A DNA stretch of 64,000 nucleotides, taken from assembly GCA_942159475.1 (NCBI GenBank), contig OW804096.1, forward strand, positions 133,910,941-133,974,940, given 5' to 3'. This document shows positions 1-10,984 of this stretch, piece after piece. The notes below the pieces were generated by a model. That model was given only the letters and a program-made list of their open reading frames with translations, was not told where the DNA came from and made no database searches. This DNA is from Sthenelais limicola. Its lineage: Eukaryota > Annelida > Polychaeta > Phyllodocida > Sigalionidae. Both the position numbers and the translations under genes were made by a program. Numbering within the stretch: the first letter of the stretch is position 1; each line of letters starts with the position of its first letter.

Positions 1-5
1 CATGC

Positions 6-388
6 TTGGAAAGAGAAGTGGTCCGCAAGGAAGACAGAGCATTTGTTCAAACTGCGGAGGAAGCTGAAAAGTCTGAAAATGACAGGCTACAGAGAGAGAA
101 GGAGGCAATGAGGAACTGTCTAATACTGGAGGGAATTCTAAAAAAGTCCCCAGAGGAAGACAAAATATACTTACCTACAGTGCTAGAGGGGCTCATATAC
201 CAGTCCCAAAAGGATTACGTTACTACAGGGTAGGCCAGAATGTAAGAGTAGTCTTCAAGGATCCTGTGGAAGCAGACTACCTGTATGAAGCCAATTTGAC
301 TTAAAAAACCTCTACTTTGATGGGGTAGGTCCTCAGAAAATTTGGGTGAAGAGGGACATGCCTAAAGTTCTGAGAGAAAGGGTGGCTC
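6..388 (+). pseudogene. LINE ORF1, N-terminal part: coiled coil and RRM-like RNA-binding region (broken)
   Basis: The 75-residue frame at 6-233 begins with a charged Glu/Lys/Arg-rich helix of coiled-coil type and runs into NCLILEGI, which looks like strand 1 of an RRM, followed by an acidic helix. The reading then jumps frame: VRVVFKDPVEADYLYEA (about 243-293) looks like the last RRM strand, and a basic stretch follows at 310-390. L1-type ORF1 proteins bind the element's RNA and form trimers through the coiled coil. At least two frameshifts separate this from the NADAR frame that starts at 389, so the ORF1 of this copy is not translatable as one chain. The true start lies outside the window. 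Confidence 0.6.
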
Positions 389-1069
389 GTGCCGAATTTG
401 TGGTCCGGAAGGCGAGAGCTCTCGGAATTTTTGGCAGAGCCATGCGAGGGCAATGTATACTTGGGAGCTGGAGAAACTGCTCGAGTAATACCATATGATA
501 AGTTCGAGCTACTCCCCAGGCAACTAAGCCCAATTACCTTCTCCAAGGAGGAGAATGATAAGGTCTTCGCGTTCTTTGGGCAAGATTCGCCGCTATCCAA
601 CCATTATATGTCAAGGTTTCATGTGAATGGCACACTGTTCAGTTCAATGGAGCAGTATATTACATATTCATGCTTGAGGGCCTCAGGAGAGATGACAAGG
701 GCCAATGCAGTTCTTGCGTTACATGATGTTGTTTTGATTAAGAAGAACTTAAATTCGGAAAGGAATGCGGCATCCAGGTTACACATAGCCTGGTTCAGCA
801 AAATGCATGATATAGTGGAGGAAGGCCTAAGGGCGAAAGTAAGGGAAAATGACCACATTGCTCAATATCTTATTGATACGGGGGAGAAGGTATTAGCTGA
901 GGCCTCACCAAGTGACTCCACATGGGGCATAGGAATGGGCCTTAAAAATCAAGAGCTCTTCGACCAGTCCAAGTGGCCTGAAGATGGAAACATCATGGGA
1001 AAGGCGTGGTCAAAAGTAAAAAGCAGTCTGAGAGCAGCTTTGGCCAAGAAGAATGCGCCAAAGGTTTAG
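389..1069 (+). CDS. LINE ORF1 C-terminal NADAR (YbiA/DUF1768-like) domain
   Basis: This 226-residue open stretch contains a nearly complete NADAR domain at residues about 59-218. Visible motifs in order are FFGQDSPLSNHY (residues 62-73), SSMEQYI (85-91, with the conserved Glu), EASPSDSTWGIG (171-182) and GNIMGKAW (200-207). NADAR proteins (bacterial YbiA, plant riboflavin-pathway enzymes, proteins reported to remove ADP-ribose from nucleic acid) are N-glycosidases acting on ADP-ribose-like or riboflavin intermediates. Here the domain follows the ORF1 RNA-binding region and precedes the ORF2 endonuclease by about 150 bp, so it belongs to the retrotransposon and is not a host gene. The start at 389 is only the first ATG after a frameshift; in an intact element the domain would be the C-terminal third of ORF1. 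A second LINE family in the window (54838-56414) has the same join. Substrate and activity are unknown. Confidence 0.82.
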   Translation: MPNLWSGRRELSEFLAEPCEGNVYLGAGETARVIPYDKFELLPRQLSPITFSKEENDKVFAFFGQDSPLSNHYMSRFHVNGTLFSSMEQYITYSCLRASGEMTRANAVLALHDVVLIKKNLNSERNAASRLHIAWFSKMHDIVEEGLRAKVRENDHIAQYLIDTGEKVLAEASPSDSTWGIGMGLKNQELFDQSKWPEDGNIMGKAWSKVKSSLRAALAKKNAPKV

Positions 1070-1222
1070 TGAACGAAGCAAGACCGGCCAGTGCCTCTGT
1101 TGGGTGAATCCAAGATGGAGGACAATATTAACAATCCGGTCCATCAACAACAATCTGAGTCAACAATTCCTGTCCTGCAGACAATGAACATACCCAATAA
1201 TATCAATTTAGGTTTTATAACT

Positions 1223-1863
1223 ATGAACGTGAATGGCATGGGTAAGATTACTAAAGAAAATCATTGTTAACCTATTATTTGACCCTTAGAAGATCTATTT
1301 TTGCACTGCAGGAGACCCACAGTAGCTCTGAATCAGAAAAAGTGTGGCGAAGTCAATGGCCGGGTAAGATGTTTTGTAGTCATGACTCGCCTAACAAATG
1401 TGGTTCAATGATTCTAATATCGCCAGATATAGATGCAAATGTTGTCAAAACTGGTCGTGATCAAGAAGGAAGATATGTATTTGTAATTGTTGAAATAGAC
1501 GGTGCGAAATTCTGTGTCTTCTCTGTATACGCACCTAATGCGTGCTTCGCAAAAAAACAGATTAAATTCTTTGATAACATCAAGTAGGTAATTGGTACAT
1601 TGTCCTATGACAGTCTGGTAATAATGGGGGATTTCAATCTAGAAATAGATGGGGATCCACGTGACAAAGCCAGAGTAGCATGGGTTGAACTAATTAATGA
1701 ATTTGAACTGAATGATGTGTTAGCAGCGTTAAACAAAGCCCAACACACGTGAAGAAGAAAACATCAGAAGTCAAGGCTAGACTATATATTTGTACAAGAT
1801 AACCTGATGTTAAAAATAATAGGTGCTAACTAGAACATTAGTGGCCAGTCTGATCACAAGGAG
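1223..1863 (+). pseudogene. LINE ORF2, AP-endonuclease (EEP) domain
   Basis: This is the target-nicking endonuclease at the start of ORF2. Recognisable pieces are FITMNVNGMG at the N terminus (ATG at 1223), LQETHSS near 1306, SVYAPN near 1525, GDFNLE near 1630, RLDYIFV near 1780 and SDH near 1852, the usual order for LINE APE domains. A frameshift near 1260 moves the reading into the frame used by all the rest of ORF2. In-frame stops TAG 1585, TGA 1750 and TAG 1831 inactivate the domain. A G-rich tract at about 1878-1912 lies just after it and may have grown by slippage. Confidence 0.85.
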
Positions 1864-3945
1864 GTGCATAGTTCTTTTTCGGGGGGTGGGGAGGGGGGGG
1901 AGGGGGGGAGGGGGAGAGGTTTTTGGAAATTCAATAGCTTATTACTGGATAGGGAGGAGTACACAGAGGGAGTAAGGGAAATTATAAGAGAATGCGAAGA
2001 AATAGAGGGAATAAGCGACAGTTTCAGGTGGCATATGGTCAAGAGTGAAAGCAAGAAATTGGCGATAAAGATAAGTGTGGAAGACGCCAAGCTAAGAAGG
2101 GAAAAAGGAAGGGCTGACAGAGATAGACTCCCAGAGTTAGATGAGAAACATATACTACTAGAGGACGAAATGGAAGAGATGAAAAAAATCAAAGGTGGCA
2201 TAGAAACAAGTGAACTTTTGAAAGCAGAAGCAGCGTTATTTAGATCCAAAGCAAATTGGGCGAGAGCTGGGGAGAAGCCTATGAAATATTTTTTAAACAT
2301 AGAAAAATCAAACGCTAAGAAAAAATCGATTAACAATTTGTTTATTAATGGAAAACTGTGTAGTGACAAGAGAGAAATACTAGAGGAGGGAATGAATTTT
2401 TATGAAAAACTGTATAAGAGAGAAGAAGTAAGCAAAGAAAGAGGAGAGGAATTCCTAGAAGAGATGGAGGTAAAAATTAAAAACGAGCACCACGACAGAC
2501 TGAGCAGACTGATATCTGAGCATGAAATCTATGTTACACTGAACCAAATGAAGAATGGAAAATCGCCAGGGAACGACGGTCTAACGGTAGAATTTTATAA
2601 ATTCTTTTGGAGTTATATTAAGAAATTTTTTTGTCGCATGGTTGAAGATGCAAGAAATAGCAAGAAATTGTTTTGGGATCAATACCAAGGTGTAGTGTCG
2701 GTAATTCCTAAAGAGGACGCAGATGTACGTTACATCAAAAATTGGTGTCCGATCACGTTGTTGAATGTGGATTACAAGGTGATATCCAAAGTAATAGTGG
2801 AAAGGATGAAAAGTGTACTAGGAGAAATTATTGATGAAGATCAATATGGGTTCATGAACAATAGATACATCGGAGTCGCCATTAGAAGAATACATGATGT
2901 ACTCAGTTTTCAAAAACAGAAAAACAAAGGTGGTAGAATGGTCACGGTTGATTTCCAAAAGGCATACGACTCCATAAGTTGGGACTTTCTATTTAGAGGC
3001 TTGGAGAGGTTCAACTTCCCCAAATATATAACTGAGTGGGTGGAGATATTATTGAAGGGCTCGAAAGCATGTTTTACCTTCGATGGGCATATGTCCAACT
3101 TCTTTGACATACAGAGAGGCGTAAAACAGGGAGATCCTGTCTCTCCTTTTTTATTCACAATAGCTGTCGAGTTCATGTCAAATAGTATAAGAAAAGCTTA
3201 ATCTGTGAGAGGTATCATGACTGGTAAAACAGAGCATAAAATCATACAATATGCGGATGACACCACAATTTTAACAGAAGACAGTGCATCGATGACTAAT
3301 GCAATGGCCAAAATCAAACTGTTTGGGGAAGCTTCTGGTCTGAAATTGAACATTAATAAAACTAAAGGAATAATAATAAAAAGAAATCCAAACATTGGGG
3401 ATAGGGAGCACAGGGAAATACACTGGGAAAAATCGGTCAAAATTTTAGGAGTTCATATCTTCAATCCATATGACAGGAAAGATGAGGCCAAAGTTAATTT
3501 TGATACTGCTCTGTCTAAAATGAGGAAAGTTGTAGGTATTTGGAGTGGAAGGCATATGTCCTTGAAAGGCAAAGCCACCATAAACAATACACTGTTACTC
3601 CCGATTGTACAACACGTCTTATCTTGTGTCCAACTAGATGAGAGTGTTAGAAAAGAAATAAAATCGATCACTAAAAAAATGATGTGGGGCTCCAGAGGAG
3701 TGAAGATTAGCTTTAACTTTTTGAAACAAAACTATGAAGATGGCGGTCTCAAAGTAAGATGTATTGACGAAATAGCCAGGGCTAATAGAATAAAATGGGT
3801 TCAAAGATTGTTAAATGAATCGCATTCAAAGTGGTCATGTATACTCAAATCTTTTCACCGAGATAATATTCATAATTTGATAACGAGTAGAAAGATGCCC
3901 CAGAAGTCCTTGAGTGGTTTTTATACTGAAATACTGAGAGAGTGA
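1864..3945 (+). pseudogene. LINE ORF2, reverse transcriptase domain
   Basis: The central RT domain is in the same frame as the endonuclease. It shows NGKSPGNDGL near 2560, VIPKEDADVRYIKNWCPITL near 2700-2760, QYGFMNNR near 2840, DFQKAYDSISWDF near 2950 (catalytic Asp of motif A), RGVKQGDPVSPFLF near 3118 and YADD at 3250-3261 (catalytic Asp pair of motif C). The L1/Tx1 form of these motifs separates it from CR1/jockey RTs. Stop codons TAA at 3199 and TGA at 3943 interrupt the frame without shifting it. The polymerase would reverse-transcribe LINE RNA at a nicked target. The residues are intact, so the copy is fairly recent in spite of the stops. Confidence 0.93.
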
Positions 3946-4941
3946 AATGAAATTTATTATTGTAAACAGCCTGAATCTGGCCTAGAAGTGTTCTTGGAGA
4001 GAGTATGGGAAAATCATTGGATCAGAAAAGAGGGGAAGATGCTCAATAATGAAGATTGGAAAGCAAACAGTATCGAGGTAATAGGAGATTTGTTAAACTC
4101 TGACAAGAAAATCATGTCAACCACGCAATTAGTTAATAAATATGATATCTGTTGTGATGTAACTGACAGGCTTAAACTGATAGCTGCAATACCTAGAGAG
4201 TGGCTCCGCCTAGTAGCAACTGATGATTTTTCCTTACCAAAAACCAAAGATACAATGTTTAAAATTAACGAGAAACTCATGAGTGTCAAAGAAGTTAAGA
4301 CCAAAGAAATCTATGCAGAATTGGTACAACTATCAGTTCCAGAATATGAAAAGTTGGATAGATGGCATGAAATTCTCAATGACCATAAATTTAAAGGTGA
4401 TAGAAATCAATGGAAGGAGAAGTTCGAGATTCCTGGAGAATGCTGTAACATCAGTAAATGGCAGGCCCTCCAGTATAGAGTGGTTCATAGAACAATTGGG
4501 TGTAATAGTTATCTCAAACAGATTCATGCTAAACCCTCCCCACATTGTAATTTCTGCGAGGAAACAGACTCGATCAATCATTTCTTTTTAGGTTGTTTGA
4601 ATCCTAAAAGATTCTGGGATAGAATTAAATCATGGGTGGACAGAACCAAACTTCTTCCGGGTATCAGCAAAAGAGAAATCAATAAAACTAACATTTTGTT
4701 AGGATATAGCGGTAAGAGCAAAAGCAAGAATGCTTTCAACTGGATTTTACTATCAGCCAAAGTGTACATTCATCATCAGAGAATCTTTAATAACAACAAA
4801 ATCAATTTTACCGCGTTTGTTAATGAGATGAAGGTTAACATAAGAGTGATGGAATATAACAATGTTGTGGCAGGGAAAAAGAAACCTAAGAATATGGTGT
4901 GGGGAAAAATCCTTAGAGAACTAGAAGGGGATGGGGAGTAA
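3946..4941 (+). pseudogene. LINE ORF2, C-terminal region with CCHC zinc knuckle
   Basis: This continues the ORF2 frame after the TGA at 3943. It contains the L1/Tx1-type tail with RVWENHWIRKEG near 4000, the segment AIPREWLRL near 4185, and a knuckle with Cys at 4546 and 4555, His at 4579 and Cys at 4594. This region is thought to bind RNA or DNA during target-primed reverse transcription. Two diverged relatives of this same segment lie on the minus strand at 8902-9090 and 10183-10680. ORF2 ends with TAA at 4939-4941. Confidence 0.85.
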
Positions 4942-5235
4942 ATGTCTCATCGTAGCAAACCCCAGAGTTTATAAGGAAACCTACATATATATGTTTAAGG
5001 GTAGTTGAAAGACTTTTTTTCTTTCTTAGGTTAGGTTAGGTTAGGTTAGGTTAGGTTAGGTTAGGTTAGGTTAGGAAATGTGTCACAAATCCAATATTGT
5101 TAAGGATGTGAAGGAAAATTAAGAAAATAACAAAAAAATAAAAAAAGACAAAGGTACGACAAAGAAGTCATTTTAGAATTGTAAGAGCCAAGACGGCAGA
5201 CTATGTTGAATAAAAACCTTTTAAAAACAAAACAA
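4942..5235 (+). other. LINE 3' UTR and tail
   Basis: Non-coding sequence after ORF2. It holds the TTAGG array at 5026-5075, an A-rich stretch near 5115-5155, an AATAAA signal near 5209 and a terminal A-rich tract. No target-site duplication could be confirmed because the 5' end is outside the window. Confidence 0.65.
5026..5075 (+). repeat. (TTAGG)10 microsatellite
   Basis: Ten perfect TTAGG units inside the LINE 3' UTR. TTAGG is the arthropod telomere repeat; here it is internal, short and inside a transposon, so replication slippage is the simplest origin. Confidence 0.97.
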
Positions 5236-6577
5236 TTACAAACAATTGAAGTTGGAGGATAAGCATTCCAGAGGACTCGACTCTGTTCACTTATAATTGT
5301 ATAATATAATTGTCTGTGGCCTAAATGCCTTGGACAATTATATTCACTAAGTGAACAGTGTCTCGTTCCATATCCTACACATACTAACTGTGCTATTACT
5401 TAACAAATATGACTGAATCAGTTCAAACAATATATTGTATGATATTCAAGCCTTTCCTCTCCTTATAGATAAAAGATAAATTTGAATGCACAGAGTGGTA
5501 CAGATAAGGGCAAAACTAAAACGCAATATTGATGCAAAAATCGGCGAATTCTAATAGCATCTTGAGCAGGATATTTCATGCACAATTTTCACCATATTGA
5601 ATTGCTTTTATTGGGAGAATTACATCATTAGGATGTATCATAATTGATGCTTCATGGTATTACATCAATTATTTAATCATTATTTCCATCCTGTTAGACA
5701 TCCGCATTGCTGAGAAGGGTTATTTCAGTTCTACTTGAAATCAGGGTGGCCCAGTACTTCAGCTAATGAAGTATATGCAATGATAGGGGGTATTTTAATC
5801 AAAACATTTTTCCACATCGAACAACTAAATTACACAAATAAACTATAGAGGTATATCACTTATAACATCCCTGTGTACATGATGTGGAATATCTATAGTG
5901 GTATAAATGCCAGACAAGTGTATTAGCGGCACTTTTATTGTAAAAGAAATTGTAAATTTGTATGCACCCCAGTTCCCAGTTGCGCTACCTGGTGAAAACA
6001 GTACTGCCACCTGGTGAGAACAAGTGGCATAATGGTAATGGGCTATTCCATTTTTTTTAACATAAAATATTCTTCATAAAATATTCTTCATAAAATGTTC
6101 TATTTACATGTAGAAGCAAAATATCAAAGTCTAAGCGTCATATAATATATCTTTATTAATAGATAGAATTGTTGTATAACCATACAACTTTAGGAAAGTC
6201 GGATAGACACCTTGGGATATTTAATATTTTTGAATGTTTGTAAAAATCTCAAATAGTCGCCGAGGTATAAGCATAGATATTCACTGCATTCAGGTAAAAT
6301 AATATTATTTCGCTGAAATGTGGATTATTAAAGCCTTATCATATAAACATTAAAATAGTGTACTGGCAACGATTAAGAGAATCAGTAGCAATAATATTCA
6401 TATAATCTTTAACCGACTTTAGAAAGAATAAGGAGCAGTTAAGTGCCAGGTATTGCGTCCAGATGATCACTGCTCACTCATCTGGCATTCACACCCACTG
6501 ACGCTTAACTGACACTCCATTCTCTGACACACATGTACTCATTCTCTGACACCAAGTCAAAGAGGCCCCTACACACA
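5236..6577. other. AT-rich intergenic DNA with one small foldback
   Basis: No coding region is supported. An imperfect inverted repeat at about 5284-5362 pairs GTTCACTTA with TAAGTGAAC and the adjacent AATTGT segments. The rest shows nothing recognisable. Confidence 0.5.
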
Positions 6578-7020
6578 AGATAAAAATGCCTTTTCGAACA
6601 ATATAAAAAAGATCTGTTTGGAATCATTCAAGGCAAGTGGAAATATCTGGGTGATCCCAGATCCAATGACCTTTTGAGTAGTATGCATGTTGGTATGAAA
6701 AAATGGAATTCTCTGCTCATGTCAATACATTATTTGGAATGTTTAAAATGCTAGAAATTACTTTAAAACAAAAAAATATTGATTGTCATGATGTTGAACA
6801 ATGCGCTGGTGTTTGTTTTTATACATCTATCGTATGTGCTTATTGTTTTTACATTGTTTATATACAATCATATGATATAATATTATTATTATTTATGTGA
6901 ACAAAATCGTCACTAAAATTTTGAGAATTGTAAAAATGATGGAAATATTAGGAAATCAGCAAATTCTGAGAATAATGTACTTGTACACAATGCTTTTGAC
7001 TGAATAAAAAATCTTAAATA
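6578..7020 (+). mobile_element. 3' end fragment of a CR1/jockey-like LINE
   Basis: This matches, base by base over most of its length, the reverse complement of 20785-21220, the C-terminal codons and 3' UTR of the LINE in intron 1 of gene A. Shared landmarks are TTTTCGAACAATAT at the left and TGACTGAATAAAA at the right. It is a 5'-truncated copy with no useful coding left. Confidence 0.8.
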
Positions 7021-8407
7021 CAAATACAAAGCTAAACGATGTAAGCCTAGCTCCTTATTGGGGCCATGCTCAGAAAAGTCTGGCATTTCATGGTTGGAAA
7101 TTGAAAGAAATGGAATTAAACAATTAAAGGAGAACATCGTATGAGAATACATTTATGACACTTTAGATAATCTTACTCCAAGCATTGCAGCATTTTCCAC
7201 CATTTCAGGACAGAATTTACAACACCTTTTGACCAGCTATAAATATCTTCGTCAATTTGAGATATTAAAATTTGTTAATGTACATTATATGACAGAGGGA
7301 TTCATTTCCCCTAAATGTATATGGATTTCAGGATCGAATGAGAGAGCATATCTTAAATTAACACTGAATGTAAAATATATCGATCGTTGAAATGCTTGCA
7401 CATACAGGATACGTTCTTAAATATTGTTATTATTAATAACTACTGAGGTCTGGGTCATCTAACAGGGTATGCACTTTGAGGTATAAACAATCAATAAATT
7501 CACAGGATACTAACAATCAAACATCGTCATATATAGTATCTGTTCTTATACAACTGTTTCAATGCTTTTACAACAATAATTATGTTTGTCTTCAATCACT
7601 CATACTCCGTCTGGCAGGTTATTCTAGAGTGTTTCCCTCTATAAAATGAAGGTGTTTCCCAGGCAAAATGCGATGCCCCTTTTCACTCCCTTGAGTTTTA
7701 GCATTTTTCTTCTACGATTCATTAGTTGTTGTCCCGTGTTTTCTAGTGGCTGATATAACCCTGTCAAAAACAAGTTTTAGACACAATATTTCCGATCGGT
7801 TTTGTAGTGGCAGAATGATTTGATTTTGAATTTTTTTTTATTCAGGACACAGACATTTCCATACGGCAGTATGAATATTCCCAGAATAGCCTGAGTTTTA
7901 ATTACTTTTAAGTTACATCAAGATATTAATCATAAATTTAATACACGAAAAGAGAGTAAATAAAATATAATAAGAGAGATACTGAGTCTAATCTAATTCT
8001 ACAACACTATTTTAATTAATCATTTTACCTACTTAGTGACTGATCAAACTATACAACTTTACTGTTACTTCTAGTAGTAGTACAGTGATACAAATGGGTA
8101 CCTATCTGATTAATATACAGATAGTTTAAGTATAGATCAGGCTAATTTCTTAAAAACAGTAATACATATAAAAACAACAATTACACAATGTTCCGCGTCG
8201 TGCTCTTACATACTGACCGTTGAATAGAATCTAGAATCTAGAATGTTTTTTTAAACATCTTTATTAATACCTATCCTGCCATCTTGGCTTCTACAGCGCT
8301 AATGTTTGAGCAAAGTCACTTGTAGGATTCTCGAAATGGTAAGAAACATTAGTACACTTCTGAGCAACCAGGTGGCGCCACTATCCGTGGTTATTCGACC
8401 AAGGGTA
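7021..8407. other. AT-rich intergenic DNA
   Basis: No ORF longer than about 80 codons, no known protein motif and no clear repeat were recognised. Short ORFs here have no supported function. Confidence 0.45.
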
Positions 8408-8646
8408 CGTGGGTCAGATTTTCAGAAAATGTACAATTGGCAGCTGTACACATTTTGTAAATTCTGCTAAATAAGGCTGCAATTTGGTCAATGCTAGTCA
8501 AATTCGAGTATATTCGGTAGTGTATTGATTAACAATCTGTTTGGTTAACTTGAACTGTGTTTTCAACTTTGTTTTCGACTGAAATTTGGGTTATTCAAGA
8601 AGATTGGCCAAGTTGAATTGTACATGTTCTGAAAATCTGACCCACG
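8408..8646. repeat. MITE family G (GGGTCAG inverted repeats), copy 1
   Basis: A 239-bp element whose ends are inverted repeats: GGGTCAGATTTTCAGAAAAT at the left and its complement ending CTGACCC at the right. It is flanked by TA dinucleotides at 8406 and 8647, as expected for a Tc1/mariner-type target. Other copies are at 18801-19041, 59963-60205, 61228-61440 and 62200-62453, with a partial one at 59041-59221. Confidence 0.85.
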
Positions 8647-8901
8647 TATTGACAATTTTTCCAGCATAGAGAGAACACTATTTTTGTTGTTCTTTAAAGA
8701 TGTCTACAGGAATATTTCACCTGCAATGTTCTTCACGATTTCACTACGTTTTATACATGTTTTTGTTAAATCAATCTATATTCAACACATTTCAATAAAC
8801 TCTTCAATGTCAGCTTGTCAGGTTACAAAGAAGTGAGAAATATCGTCCTCGAAGTTGCATTAATAAAATTTTCTTTCCTTTTTAATGGTTATATCACACA
8901 A

Positions 8902-9090
8902 TTATTTATTATAAGTGGTAGTTCTGTGGATTACATTATATTGGAAGGCATACATTCTGGTCTCCGGAGAAACTTCATAAGGTAGCTTAAAATACATTTT
9001 CCAGTTAATTTGTTCAAATTGCTGGTCATTTAAACCTAACACCTTCTGCCAACCGTTCAGCTTCTCTCTTTTGACTTTTCGTAATAACAC
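8902..9090 (-). pseudogene. Tx1/L1-like LINE ORF2 C-terminal fragment
   Basis: The 62-residue frame contains LNGWQKVLGLNDQQFEQINW and RMYAFQYNVIHRTT, which align with the ORF2 tail of the LINE at 1-5235 (LDRWHEILNDHKF and KWQALQYRVVHRTI, near 4340-4495). It lies downstream, on the same strand, of the fragment at 10183-10680, so both probably come from one decayed element split by a MITE. Confidence 0.7.
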
Positions 9091-9357
9091 CAGATTATAT
9101 AAATGTATCTTATTATGTGACAGAAGAAAAGCACATTTGTCACAATTTGCTTACTGAAGAAGCAGAAAGGAAATTTATGTAGACCAAAGAGGGGGCAGAA
9201 CTAGACAATGAAATGCCCCTGTGTTGAAAATTGAACAACCAAAATTAACATCTTATAAAAACAGCATACCATTCAGATCAGCCTCTTTATGGAACAATAC
9301 CGCTGCTGATGTTAGAAATATTGAATACATATGAAGCATATACAAAATCATATGTGA

Positions 9358-9761
9358 TGTGTTCCAGTAAAATGAGTCACAAGTCGCAAAATTGATATGT
9401 TTCAAAGTGTTTTTATCACAAGATCCCTTTATTGAAATGTTCTGATTGTCAGAGGGTCTAGCAATTATAGTCATATAAATACGCGTAACAAATTTCAGGA
9501 TATAGTATTTAATTCATCCTTGCGTTTTGAAGGCCTTCGTATGGAGTATATTTAGTTACTTTACTGGTAATTACCCATCCAGAAACATTGCAAACATTTT
9601 TTTTTTAAAATAAAGATATCAACCTTAAATATAGAAATAGATGTTAGGTACCCTAATGTTTACTATCATTGGAATCGGCTTGATCTCCTCTTTTCAAATA
9701 TGGTGATATCTCAAAATCCATATTGTGCGACTTATGACTCATTTTCCTAAAACGGATCACA
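9358..9761. repeat. MITE family H, copy 1
   Basis: About 404 bp with imperfect inverted ends: TGTGTTCC followed by AAAATGAGTCA at the left, and TGACTCATTTTCC followed by GGATCACA at the right. A second copy lies in intron 3 of gene B (36902-37281). The interior has no ORF, so it is non-autonomous. Confidence 0.75.
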
Positions 9762-10182
9762 TATACAAAATCACCAAACAGGAATCCCTTATTCCAATCT
9801 ACAATTCATGACATTTTATTATTTTTCGTTTATTGTCTATCATATTGATCGACGCTCATATCTGAGTAACCTTGCCTTCCATTTCTCATCCGCATCCTCT
9901 TCATTATCAATTCATCCTTTAGCTGTATTACTTATTGTTCATGTAACTCGATGTTTTGCCATTTTTTATTCTACCTTATATGTACGCACAATGCTCTATG
10001 TCTGATTTTACAACAAGAACAGTAAGGGCATCTTGTCAGTAGACCAGCAAAAGGTTCGCCCTTGAGCTGAGACATCATGCCCTTTGTGAGTATTTTAAAA
10101 ATATGTGTACAAAATATATTGTCAAACATCATCCTCCAAGCAACGAGGGATCTATTTCTTACCAGTCAAATTATATGTATAC
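9762..10182. other. AT-rich spacer between LINE fragments
   Basis: No coding or repeat signal was recognised. It separates the two minus-strand LINE fragments and may hold their unreadable remains. Confidence 0.4.
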
Positions 10183-10680
10183 TCATAATAAACCTTTATT
10201 ATTTAAAAAAATATATATTATTTTAGAATAGCAAGTTAAAATATCTATCTGCGTTCCCGTGATATTCACATTTAAAGTGCCCTTGAGGGGTCTATCTCCT
10301 TGGCATTTCATTATATTCATCCATTTTCTAGGGATCGCATCTCTTAAGATTCTCCAATGTGCCAAGGATAGGTAGAAAGCATACCCTTCAATGATTTCAT
10401 TCATAGTCATTATGTTCCTTTGTTCGTTTATAATATCACCTAATGCTGTTATACCCCTATCTTCCTACTTTTTCCAATATAATTGTTCACCTTTATGTTT
10501 AATGAGCCTGTTATGCCACAATCTTTCTTGTAGCATCTCATTTGCATTTATTGGCTCAAATTTATAATAATATCTATTCCATATGGTGAATAGTTCTGAA
10601 TAAAACTCACCAAGGAATTCTTTAGGTTTTGACCTGGTCAGGATTATATTTCCCACCTTCCTTTTATAATATTCCTCCAA
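10183..10680 (-). pseudogene. Tx1/L1-like LINE ORF2 C-terminal fragment (upstream piece)
   Basis: Two minus-strand frames (10465-10680 and 10183-10410) align with the ORF2 tail of the LINE at 1-5235: EFYSELFTIWNRYYY with GFYTEILRE plus the following residues, LQERLWHNRLIKHKG with LERVWENHWIRKEG, and RDAIPRKWMNI with IAAIPREWLRL. It is a different, older family member with stops and frameshifts. The matching order with 8902-9090 supports a single minus-strand insertion. Confidence 0.75.
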
Positions 10681-10984
10681 CTTTAAAGCAAGAGGTATTG
10701 TGACCCATAATTATTTTTTCAATCCACATTAATCAATTTGCTTCGTAGATTTCTTCCACTAGTCTTAGCCCTAGTTCCCCCCCCCCCCCCATTCTCCACC
10801 GATTGGGTTAAGAATTAAGGGGGTGCGGATTTTATGGTGGGGTCCTTTCCATATAAACTTAAGAATGATATCGTTAATTTCTCTTATAAGAGGTTAACCA
10901 AAGGATATACAAGACATTACTTGTTGAAAGGTTGGCAAAAGGAAGACATTGCAAATAAGAATTTTGTCTTTCTTTAGTTAGGAG

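Larger units (their letters stand above)
1..5235 (+). mobile_element. Tx1/L1-like LINE (non-LTR retrotransposon), 5' end outside window
   Basis: A two-ORF LINE. ORF1 pieces (coiled coil, RRM-like, NADAR) occupy 6-1069; ORF2 (APE endonuclease, RT, C-terminal CCHC knuckle) occupies 1223-4941. A 3' UTR with a (TTAGG)10 tract and an AATAAA signal near 5209 ends in A-rich sequence near 5235. The RT motifs DFQKAYDS, QGDPVSP and YADD, and the CCHC close to the C terminus, fit the L1/Tx1 group. The copy is dead: ORF1 is frameshifted and ORF2 has one frameshift plus five in-frame stops. The clade is assigned from motifs only; no tree was made. Confidence 0.9.

Noticed and set aside
1854..2369. 171-codon minus-strand ORF
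   Set aside because: It lies antisense to the RT frame of the LINE and is Ser/Leu/Pro-rich low complexity.
5026..5075. Chromosome end (telomere)
   Set aside because: Only 50 bp, inside a LINE 3' UTR and followed by 59 kb of ordinary sequence.
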